A stretch of 64,000 nucleotides of DNA from Protonemura montana (Eukaryota; Arthropoda; Insecta; Plecoptera; Nemouridae). Positions 1-42,014 of this stretch are shown piece after piece. The translations under genes were made by a program, and so were the position numbers. The notes under the pieces were generated by a model. It ran no database searches, was not told the origin of the DNA, and worked only from the letters and a program-made list of their open reading frames with translations. Position 1 is the first letter of the stretch, and each line of letters starts with the position of its first letter. The stretch covers positions 4,154,001 to 4,218,000 of the forward strand of contig OX387607.1 of the NCBI GenBank assembly GCA_947568835.1, written 5' to 3'.

Positions 1-3000
1 CGTGGCTACCCTTGAAAGTCTTGCGTCAGAGAAGTCTCCCGCACACGTGCGACGTCGCGACGCTAATCTGAGGCGACGACGACGCCGTGCAGGGTCCCTG
101 GCGAATGGAGCTCTGCGTCGGTTGCTCGATGGACAATCGATTTGACACTTGGTGTTTGCAGTTGAAAGTTGAAACAGTTTAGAGGCGGATGAGCACTTTG
201 GTTGGCGGATTGAATTCGGTTCGTTGGGGGGAGGGAAAAAAAAAACGCGCTGTTTGCTCTCAAATTTGAAAAAAAACATGCGATTCCTCCAGTACAACCG
301 ACAGAGAACAATTCCCATTGGATGCCCTCGGATATCATTCTCTCTCTATTTCTCTCTCTCCCTCTCTAACCACAAGATTCCTTCTGGAAGGAGATTGACC
401 GAAATTTTGGCCGTGTCAAGTAGAACACATTAACGCTGGATGCGACTAGAGAAATAGTGAAGATGAAGACGAGTGTGCATTTTTTTAGACGTCTTTACCA
501 AGACACTGCGAATTGCTTGCTGCAGAATCAATATATAGAAGGCGTTCAGCCGATCACAGATCGTGGAATCCGTCTTCTACACGACAAGATCACTTCACGA
601 CCATTGGACGTGTGTGAAATGTCAGACGACGCCGTAAAAAGGCGACGTAGCACCTACATGTGGCACTACCTGAAAATGACTGCGATCACTTTTTACTGCT
701 GTCTTCAACATGTTTTATGTTGGATGGACCTCAGCGTGCGAATGGGGAACGTGGAGTTCTTGTTGATTCGCAATAACAATGTATTTTACTGTAGTTTCAC
801 CCTTTTAGGCACATGCACCTCACGAAAGACTTAATTCGTCTTGCTTCTAGTCGATATAAATTAGCCTCGAAGTGAAAGACATCGAGGAATTTGTGTTTCA
901 CTCTGAATTACCTGGCAAATGTTTACTACTAATTAACCTGGCGCGCTGGAAAACTGCGCCCGGCCATAAAACCTATTTTACGTCATTGTTCTATATCAGT
1001 TCACCGGCGCTGCGTACAGATAAAAGTATTTGTTCGACAACACAAGCAGCCTGAATAAACGTAATAAAGAGCGGCCGAGACGTCATTAAAAACAAAATGC
1101 CGTGATAAAGAGGCGACCATGCCATCGATCGGTTTGTTTAATCGATATTTGTCTATCGTCATACAGCCCGTAGTTCGCTAACTTCAGGGCAATTCCGTTT
1201 TACCGTGGTGGTGTTATCAGCAAGCAGCTAGAATGATTAAGTGAGTTCAGATTTCCGATGCGTTCTCGATGGTCCCAATGGTTATAGGGACATGGATCGC
1301 CACGGGCTGGCCAGTTCCGCGAAATGGCCGGCATGTAACATGTAGTCACATGTACCTATACCGTACACTTTTCAGAATTTTGTACCATTTTAATAGCGCG
1401 CGTCAAATATCTGTGTTGTGTGATTGAGGTATGCATGGTTCATGAAGTTGTTTGAGTGGAAACTATGGTTTGAAAAGCTTGGTGTGAACTACTTGCTGGT
1501 CACTCTCAGCCATGTAGGAACAGGAAACTACTTCATGTGCATGCACCGTGTTCCATTGCGTGGGTATTGCGTGTTATTTACGATCGGGATGGCACTAGGG
1601 AGATCGTGGAAAATTCATAACGCACTTTCAAATCGGTGCACTAGTCTAATCATGACAAAATCCAGGAATTTGATTTATATGCGTTTCAGGGCGGAGCTGA
1701 AATCTAATTCGGCCAGAGCGTTCGCTTTTCGAATTTTGCGATAAATTGATGTACGGCACGTATGATCAACAAAGCCGAAAACATTTTCCATGCTAATGAA
1801 AGAAAATTCTCGGATTATGGTAAGTGTAATGTAATCGCGGAGAAAAAGCAAAGGGAAAAACGTAAAAAAAACGAGAGGTTTTCGCTCTTTTTCCTTTTAA
1901 AATTAAGAATTTTCCTTTTCAATTCAAACATCGAGAGCCACAGTATTTGCCATGGATTAAACTGTTGACAAAAGGGTTAGCAACACTTCCTAAAGAGAAC
2001 TAAAAACGTGTACGGAAAACGTGCTCAGCCCTTTGTTTGAGAGAACTTTTAAAATTACCTCTTCAATCTTCATTGTAAGTAATGTACGCAAGTACTACAC
2101 ACGACTACGTGCCACCAGCGTCATTTATGATTGTCATGGCCTGGAGCCGCGTTGTGTGACGCGTTGCGAGTTGTGTACCGGTGCTTACACTACAAATAAG
2201 CACTCTGTAATGAATAGAGGCTTGCCCATGCAAATATGAAAACACACCCGACGATCATCGCATGTGTCCAGTCGAGTCAACAAGCCTTGCCGTCGACCCT
2301 GTGGCGACTCGGGTGCCACCGTTGTGCCACGGTAGACATGGATTTAGTAATAAAAATGTTATTTGAAAGGTGCGATTAGTAAATTTTCAACAGGGAAATG
2401 TCTCTTCGATGTCTTCTACGGAGGTATTCGTTATCGGTGCGGAAATAACGCATCTATTACCAAAATGGAAAGAATATGAGTATAATAAAGCATCCCGGAG
2501 AAATAACTGTTAGAGGTCACGGTGCTTCAAATACGGGTCGCAAAACCAGCGTGGTACCGTACTTATAGGTTTTTAGGGTCCACACATTTCTGCTGCTAAC
2601 AAATATAATCGCGTTCTGCTACTCTCGCATCATTCAATCAAAATGTTTGCCACCCCGTCGTTTTCAGAATTGACCCAATCGAAACACAGTCCGACAGAAA
2701 AGCAAAAATCGTTTAGTAATCCTGAATGCGGATGCAGCTGTGATGCCTCCAATGTGGAGTCGTGACTGTCGTAGTGTCGTCGGGAACATCGGAGGGTACG
2801 AGATTCGTGGATGTAATACGTTCAAATGCGTCACCGCGAGCGGATATTGAACCTTTAGTTTAATTGACTGTTGACGTTGACGGGTTGTTTATTGTTGACG
2901 TATTCGAAGGATCGACTCGAGGATCTAACTTTTAAGTCGCGCGACTTCGATTTTAGCAACATGAGCGCTCACTCTATAGCCGAGTCATCTCAAGTGACAA

Positions 3001-3871
3001 GCGAAAATTAGATGATGAACTCTTCGCATATTAAAGTCGCAAAGTTTCAGCGTACGAACTCGGTTTGAATTCAGTTATGAATTCGGAATGTTTTTGGCGG
3101 CGTGCGTCGACGACATGACGACCTCGCGGGAAATGATCTGATTGTGAGGGAAAATGTTGATGAAGTTATTGTGTCTATTTGCTGTGACAGTCGCAGACAG
3201 TTGCGCATTTCGTATGCAAAGTATCCGCGATGAAAGAAAAAAAAAACAGTACCATACCAAAACATGAAAACTGCTGGTAATGCAAATATGTTTAGGACCG
3301 AATCACATCAATGGATGTTCTTTCGTTATTAAAATTCAAAATCGGATTTTCTTATTATTTCTCGTCAATGCTTTTCTCCGAAGAAAATGCTCAAAGCTCA
3401 AACTCAACGAGACGGCTTTAACGATTTCCATGAGGCAAACGAGTAAATCGAGTAAACAGACTTCCACGACTTGTGTCTTGAAGCACCGTCAAACGAAAAC
3501 TTGCGCCGCTAGTTTTGTATGAACGCTGGCGGCGCAAGGAATTTCTAGAATACACTCGAAGACAACGACGTCAAGCTTAGGACGACTGGTGAAAAGGGTG
3601 CTTTGTCTTTCAGGGCCGTTGTTGCCCTGCATCCAAGACTTTTAGCAGTGTTTGTATGGCTCTGTACCAAAATAAAGGCCGCTGCCCTTTGAAGGCTCGG
3701 CCTCTGCAAAATGTTTTCAATTCGGTAGCAACAAAACCTTCCCATGGACAGTGGCTTTAACCAAAAAAACAAGCAAACAAACGGAAATTAGATTAGTCAA
3801 TTGTGGCGCGCTGAGTACGCAGTGGTTTATGTAAATCCCAAATCCCATTTTTCCCATTTCGAAACCCAAAT

Positions 3872-3902
3872 ATACGGAATCCGGATTCCCTAAATTCCGT
3901 AT
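3872..3902. repeat. Nested palindrome
   Basis: A perfect 14-bp palindrome (GGAATCCGGATTCC, 3876-3889) overlaps a second hairpin whose 9-bp arms ATACGGAAT (3872-3880) and ATTCCGTAT (3894-3902) are exact reverse complements. The two pairings are mutually exclusive. Confidence 0.7.
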
Positions 3903-4390
3903 TAAGCGTTTGGTGTGCGAAATGGATGATGGGGAGTTACTACTGAACCTGGGATTGACCATTACAAGCAAAGACGCCCTATAAATTCAAGTGATTTACA
4001 ATCCTAATTTCACAAATAAAGCTTCAGATGTGCATTGTTGTACGTATTGGATGTAACTACAGGCACACATGTCTATTACCGGGCTGTGTGCCAATTTAAG
4101 TGTGCCTAAAATCTTCAGTTTTCTTCCTGCCTATAACGTTGGTCCCTGCGCGTGCCTGGGGTGTAGCAGGTTTGCGTCGTGTCTGAAACTGCTGGGAAAA
4201 TGTTTGGAAAACCTCGCTTGGCTGGAACAGACCGGAAGACCTGCTTTGAAAATTTAGTTTCCGAGCTAGAAGTTTTTATAGTGCATCTCGCAAAGTGGCG
4301 GCTGCCTTTGTTTCTCTACGAAGCTGTCAGTAAACGTCTCAATTGAGAAAATACAAAGCAATTGGTTTTGTAGAAGGTGAACCGTTATAG

Positions 4391-4428
4391 GTGGGTGGTT
4401 GGGTGGTTGGGTGGTTGGGTGGGTGGTG
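4391..4428 (+). repeat. GGGTGGTT tandem repeat, possible G-quadruplex
   Basis: Three units of GGGTGGTT are followed by GGGTGGGTGG, giving five runs of three G on the plus strand separated by short loops. This fits a parallel G-quadruplex. It lies downstream of the last visible Sik2 exon, with the C-rich strand as the sense strand of that gene. Confidence 0.7.
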
Positions 4429-5104
4429 TGGTAACAAGAAATAGAACCGGTCGAGCTAATCGCAACAGGAAATAAATGAAGCCGAACAACTCAGGTGGAA
4501 GAAATTTAACAAAGCAGAAGAAAAACACGGGGCACAAAAGGAAAGGAAAATGTAAACGCTTTTCCCCAGTACATAGCAGAGAAAAGTAATTTACAAGAGC
4601 AAATAATTCTAGAAAACAGAGAAATTAACCTACTTTTCAAAGTTCAATAGTCAATTGTTTTCCGTGACGGTATTTGAAAATGGCTAACATTTTCTGGTAC
4701 GAGCTATATCCGCGCTGGAATAATTTTATCGAAACCAATTCGCGACTCTATTTGAAAAACAATTTCAGTGCGCTTGGAACGGGTTTATAGCAAATGTCAT
4801 GAATAGAAAACGTCCCGACGATTTGTCGAACAGAATTGCTATCACAAAGGAAAGTTTTGTAAAACTTTCAACTGTGCCTGTCGTAGGTCAAACAAAACTA
4901 AAAGTGTCTTTCAAAACACCAATTGAGCACCTTTAGACAGGTCACTGCGATCTAGCATTAAAAAAAAAAGTAGCGGTTTTTCCGGAGTCCGTTAAAAATA
5001 TAGCTGGCTGTTAACTTGATAATCACTTGTCAATAGCCAGTAGAACGCGAGTTTATATAAAAAAAAAGGCAGCACTGCTAGTTGCCTTGAACAAGTAATT
5101 ATCA

Positions 5105-33682
<28,578 letters not shown>

Positions 33683-36216
33683 TGCTGACTTTGTTGCGTT
33701 GAGCTAACAAAAATAATTGAGAGTCATTATTGTTTTTTTTTTTTTTATTCTACAACAAGATTGCTTGAGGATGTCGTTGATGAGTACGTCATTGGTTAAT
33801 TTCCTAGCAATATTCTTCTTCCTCGATTTGAATCAATGTATTAAATCTCCTAGCACACCGCTGTCTCAAACCGAATTTTCCTCCAGGAGAATTATTATTT
33901 CCCATAGCGTTTTATCTTCTCCTCGAGAGCTTTTCTTGCTACGCTTTGACAATCCCTATTTTTCTAGCCAGAGAGAGAAATGGTTTGGATTGATCAATCG
34001 ACGGGCAATCGAATGGTCAGCAAGTTTATCGGTACCTCGACTGAAGATGCTACCAAAGTTTCACCGTCGATCAAGCTGCTAAATCAATTTAGCATCACCC
34101 TTAGGACCCACATCGGTCATACCTAGTGTAGCCCAGTTTGAAGCGGGAAGTCAGGGGAAGAAATTAATCAATTTGTTTAAAAGGGCAGTTTAAATTGGAT
34201 AGGCAAAACGAGGAGACCAAATAAAGGCCAAATATAATGATATGGCAATCATAATATTTCGATTTTTTCCAATAAACGAAGGTGCGCAAAGCCAAGCGTC
34301 TGAGCCAAAAACTCTTTATCAGTTGCAACAAGCACAGACAAAAAGTCGAGGGAAAATAAAATACTGTCGCGGGCTAACGGTGTCCTAAATAATTTTAAAA
34401 AATTGCATAGGTGGAACTGTTTTTTCGACACCAAATCGTGTCGATTCAATTTGAAACGACCTCAACGCAAGCAATCCGTGCCGGCCAAACGAGCGCTACG
34501 TGTAGACCTGTGCATGCTGCAATTGCTGGGGTCTGACGTCAGCGTCGGTCATTTAGTGCCGGCTAGGAGCAGGGGGTCGTGATTGCGTCATCGCGAGCCC
34601 GCCGCTGTCACGAGGCAGCGATATGGATCACTTGCAGGGAACGTCCAGCGTCCTTCTCTCAGTTAATTGTCGTGGCGATCAAAGACTCGGCTCATTACCT
34701 GACAAAGGATTCTGTCACTCGAACGTAAACAGCGTTATCAAAGTCAATAAGAATTACCTCAATCATCGGGTACAGATTAGTATGGTGATTGGGAGCGATT
34801 CACGACCTCATAATGTATCTAGGTCAGAAATCTAATGCCGTGATCTCGTTACTTTTTTAGTAACCTTAAGGAAAAACGTACTTATCATCTGAGATATAAT
34901 AATTCGTTCCGTATTTATGTCGGTGGTATTTGTCGAGGTTTGTGGGTAAGTCGAGCAAGAAGGGGATGTAGAAAATGTAATAATATTTTCATCGCAGACA
35001 TTCCAAGCAGTTCGTTGATTTGGTTTTACATTTGTTAATCATTTGTATAAATACGGAATAAATCTGTCCTTCGCACAACCTTTATGATAAAAAGATGTAT
35101 TCTAAAATCTGTGATTTCAAACTTTAATCTCAGAGAAAGACAGAATCTGCTATCTGAAATACTGATAATAGTTGACAGAAATGTCAACATTTTACAAATA
35201 AAATGACTTTTTATGTGTGACTATCATTCTCATAAGCATAGTCATTCTGACGGCAGTACTCAGAGGGTAAAGATATGAAAAAACCCATCTTCCTAACAAT
35301 AATTTTAATCTCTTTGAAGCTAACCCTTCGATCCTTCAGTCCTATAGATTCTACCTATAGAATCTCTTCTAGCCAGTACTTTCCAGACTTCCTGTCTGGT
35401 TTTAGTTCCTGAAAGTGTCAAGCGCCAAAAAACACCGTCACAATCTTTCGTGTAAGGCAATATTCTCTTCTCTTCCACAGCTTTTCACCTCGTCTTTTCG
35501 AATCGAACGATCGAATTTCAACCTCCTGACACTTTACTACTCTCCGTCTTTGCGGTGTGCTCTTGCCATGGCTCCCCTACGTCTTTCGACGTGAACCTCT
35601 GACGCAAGCCCGCTTCGATGACGTATGCAGGAGGGATGGGGAGGGGAGCGTTAGCGAGTAACGACCTACCGTGAGGGGTGGAGAACGGGGTGGTGGTAGC
35701 CGCCGTGCCACGAAGTTACCGTACTGATTGATATTATGCTCTCCAATACTCGGGCTCGATTTGGTAGTGGTGGAATGCTAGAGAGGAGTGAAATGGGAGC
35801 TAAATGTGCAACTTTTCTGTAGCTTTGGGTGAAAATTGGCACCAACTGCTCATTGCCATCCTTATGGAATTGCCGGAATGCTTATATTATATCGTTTCCA
35901 GGCATCCGAATTAGACCCATTAGCTAATGTTTGATACACATGTCAATTCAAATTTCAAATTCTTAATATAGTACATTCAAGTTACATATAAGTAAAAATT
36001 GGAGAAAATATCCTGGAAAAGTGATGTACACAAAACAGGAGTGAACTGAAATTAAACACCTAAAGACATCAAAATGTCAAGCAGATTGAATGTAATGGGA
36101 TTAATAAGACCATAATTTTGAGTTAGTAAGAGAATCTTTCTTTAATAAGCATAATTTTCATCATAAAGTACAAGTACACATTGAATTTAAACTGATCTGG
36201 CGTCGTGCGGACAAAG
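33683..36216. other. Intergenic between Sik2 and Rpt3
   Basis: AT-rich, with no gene seen. It holds a full CRE (34534-34541), a small hairpin near 35346-35366 (AGATTCTA and TAGAATCT arms) and a G-rich stretch at about 35630-35700. Its left part is upstream sequence of Sik2; its right end is 3' flank of Rpt3, with an ATTAAA signal on the minus strand at 36141-36146. Confidence 0.7.
34534..34541. promoter_or_regulatory. Full CRE (TGACGTCA) about 1.7 kb upstream of the Sik2 ATG
   Basis: A palindromic TGACGTCA, with a second related site TTGCGTCAT about 50 bases further upstream. Members of the SIK family (SIK1 in mammals) are CREB targets; applying that to this gene is inference. Confidence 0.35.
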
Positions 36217-39154
<2,938 letters not shown>

Positions 39155-39331
39155 CCTCGCTTCGAAAACTGTCTGTCATTACAAGTCACCGACCCGCTGC
39201 CTAACGACCGCTAGATGGCGACAGGCATGATGTTCAGCTGATTTGGACCTCAAGTGTTAGCGCACGGGGTTTTGAAACTTTGTTTTTTAACTTTTTGGGT
39301 CAAAAAGAATTCCTTACCAAATTAATTCGCT
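39155..39331. promoter_or_regulatory. Bidirectional promoter between Rpt3 and ABHD11
   Basis: Only 177 bases separate the two divergent start codons, so both promoters and both 5' UTRs must lie here (or in non-coding exons not visible). It contains CCGCTAGATGGCGA (39208-39221), which resembles the CTCF core and also contains a YY1-like AGATGGCG. No TATA box was seen on either strand. Confidence 0.7.
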
Positions 39332-41465
39332 ATGGTTTCAATAAATTTGTTACCATTTTCTAGAAAAACGATCAATGTTAGCTCGTTCATAAGGCGCTGT
39401 GATTTTTCTACTGACCTGGGCAAGCAAGAATTACCACAGGATTCTTTGCCTGAAATTGAAGATGCCCCTGTACCACAAAAATTTGAAATGTAAGTGAAAA
39501 TGAGAAAAAATCCTAATCCTATAGAATCCAATTGTTGTTTTTGAAGCATTTTTGTGTGTTTTTAAGAGCGTGCTTGCCCCATTCGTAATCCTTGCTCCAT
39601 TTATGGGCTGTTCTGTTTCTTTTAATATCCTCTCTTCTTTAGCATTAATCCGATCAAAATGGCATACACCGAGTACAAATCCCCCGAAGTAGCAGAAAAT
39701 GCTCCTCCACTTATCATCATGCATGGGTTGCTGGGATCTCGTACCAACTGGAAGTCTCTTGCTCGAGCCATCCATGCTAAAACCAAGCTAAAGGTTATTA
39801 TTGTTTCACAATCCTCAAATTGCAAAAATTGATTAATACTGTCTAGACTTTCATAAGGTAGTCTCAGATATCAACCAACATCAAAGCAACCAATCCTCTT
39901 GTCTGTTTCCCTGAACTAGGTCTATGCTGTGGATGCACGAAACCACGGAGATAGCGAGCACTCGGCTGAGATGACATATGCGCACATGGCCGAAGATGTG
40001 CGGCGATTCATGCATGATTTGGAAATTCCAACTGCTGCTTTGATGGGTCACAGCATGGGTGGCCGTGCCATCATGACATTTGCTCTGAAATATGTGAGTC
40101 AACGCTAAATTATGAGCTTGTTTCTTAAAATTAGAGGAATGTTTAACCATATTGTTACTTTTAAATTAAATAAAAATCCACTGCTCAACCGTTTCCACCC
40201 AGCCTGGTCTGGTCTCGCGAATGGTGGTGGTAGACATGTCTCCCGTGGTGGTCAGTCCATCCATCCACCTTATGCCGCGCTACTTTGACGCCATGGACGC
40301 AGTTGTACTGTCCCCCGAAATGTCTGTTGCCGAAGCCCGTGCAGCTGCCGACTCGCAGTTGCGGTCAGTGATCAAGGACGTGGGAGTACGGCAGTTCATT
40401 CTCATGAATCTGCTCAAGCTGGATGGCAGGTAGGTCAAAAAACAGAGGCTGGGGGATTTTTTTTTTGTAATAAAAAAAAAAGAGTATTTACAAACAGACA
40501 AATTTGCCTGGATTATTTAATTCCTCAAAGGATTCAAGAAGCTGAACTATAAATAATCCATTACTGAAAATTCTGCCTGATTAGTGAATACCACAGCGAG
40601 AGCAGCGAGAGAGTGTAACGTAAAATTTTGGCATTTGGCACAACTGTTTAAGCCATGAACTTGAATCCCAATTGAAATAAATTTGAACTAAATGTTTCCT
40701 AACTGTACTGGTTTTACCGTATCAAAATTGTTTCAATTTTTTTTTCTAACTTCAAAAGCAACTTCAAATAAGTTAATCAAAAGGTCACTTATCATAAGAA
40801 AGTATTTCTTCATTGACTGTTGGTTACTGTGTGGGTGTGATAAGTGCCAAAAGGCTAGATATTAATAGGAGGGTAGCATGAAGTTACAGTATACGGAGAG
40901 AAAATGTTGTTAGACTGCGATCAATATGATGTGGGTTGATGTTTTGACAGATACCTTGATCACAGGTAAAGAAAGACTGATCTTTCTCTCCATTTTCTCT
41001 AGCTGGGATCAAAGCGACTGCAAAAATCGTCAAATCAACTCATGACTCATTAATCTCTGATACGTTCCGTAACTCTTTAACTTCCTTTTCCCCAAACTAC
41101 TTACGGTACATACATCCAACCATGTTGCCTTTGAGCCACCCTCCCTCTGTCATAACTAACTTAGCGTCACATCCTACAGATACAAATGGCAAGTGAACCT
41201 TGGAGGTGTCGCTCGCAACTTCACGCAGTTTGCAATCTTCCCAGCGGGCGAAGAAGACCTGACCTATCCAGGCCCAACATTATTTGTGGGTGGCGGCTTT
41301 TCTGACCACATCCCTCTCGAAAGCCACGAGGAGACTAGGGAACTTTTCCCCGCTGCAAAATTCCAGATGATCCCTAAGGCAGGGCACTGGGTGCATGCCG
41401 AAATGCCCGGCGAGTTCCTAAACGTTGTTGCACCATTTCTTAAACCCACGACTAGCGGTCCTTAG
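39332..41465 (+). CDS. ABHD11: Alpha/beta-hydrolase domain protein 11 (ABHD11)
   Basis: Mitochondrial serine hydrolase; in mammals it associates with the 2-oxoglutarate dehydrogenase complex and protects its lipoylation. Exons: 39332-39489, 39643-39793, 39920-40093, 40203-40429, 41180-41465; 331 aa. The start gives a basic, hydroxylated N-terminus (SRKTINVSSFIRRC) fitting a mitochondrial presequence. The fold is clear: oxyanion block LIIMHGLLGS, VYAVDARNHGDS, nucleophile elbow GHSMGG, the acid region GGGFSDHI, and the catalytic His in KAGHWVHAE. The product ends PTTSGP and is followed by ATTAAA at 41481. Divergent from Rpt3; XRCC1 follows in the same direction 550 bases on. The start is the first in-frame ATG before a well-defined first donor. 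Confidence 0.95.
40430..41179 (+). other. ABHD11: ABHD11 intron 4
   Basis: The gene's longest intron (750 bp); no supported feature. Confidence 0.85.
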
Positions 41466-41480
41466 AGATGTTAATTGCAG

Positions 41481-41486
41481 ATTAAA
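41481..41486 (+). terminator. Candidate polyadenylation signal of ABHD11 (ATTAAA)
   Basis: ATTAAA 16 bases after the stop codon, followed by GT-rich sequence (GTGTATTTTGTAAAC, then TAATGTGTGTTTCTGTG). Confidence 0.5.
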
Positions 41487-41859
41487 GTGTATTTTGTAAA
41501 CTGCCTTTAATGTGTGTTTCTGTGAATTTTATACCTAACTTGTGTTCTAAATATTAGGTGGCAGGCCTTAGGGTGTCTTATAGGGATAATTTCGGCAGTT
41601 GAAAAGGTTCACTTCCAATTGAAAAGTCTAGAACCTTCCCTCAGTCAAGACTGAAGTCATGACTCCCATTAAGACTGAAGCAGTTTCCGCCACACATTGT
41701 TGCAAGACTAACCATCACAAACTACTTAAAACCTCGTGTCGAAACTTTTGCTGAAGGTTGACTCCAAACAACAATATATATATATATGTGTGTGTTGTTC
41801 CTCTAATAGAACAGTAATGTTAATAATTCCCTGCGGTGACGCTAAATACACGGGGATTT

Positions 41860-42014
41860 AAATTCCTTCCCGCCCACCCCTTACTTCGCCCAGCCCAGCT
41901 GATGATTGACGGCAGACAAGATTCCCGCCGTTTGGTGAAGCATGTGGATTTTAAGACCCTGCAAGACAGTTTTCGTATTTTGACTATTAACCCGTGTTTA
42001 TCCCTTAAAGTGTC
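41860..42014 (+). promoter_or_regulatory. XRCC1 promoter region with two TTCCCGCC sites
   Basis: Two copies of TTCCCGCC (41867-41874 and 41922-41929) lie 55 bases apart in the 150 bases before the XRCC1 start codon. The motif resembles an E2F site, which would fit a repair gene expressed with the cell cycle. Binding is inferred. Confidence 0.45.
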
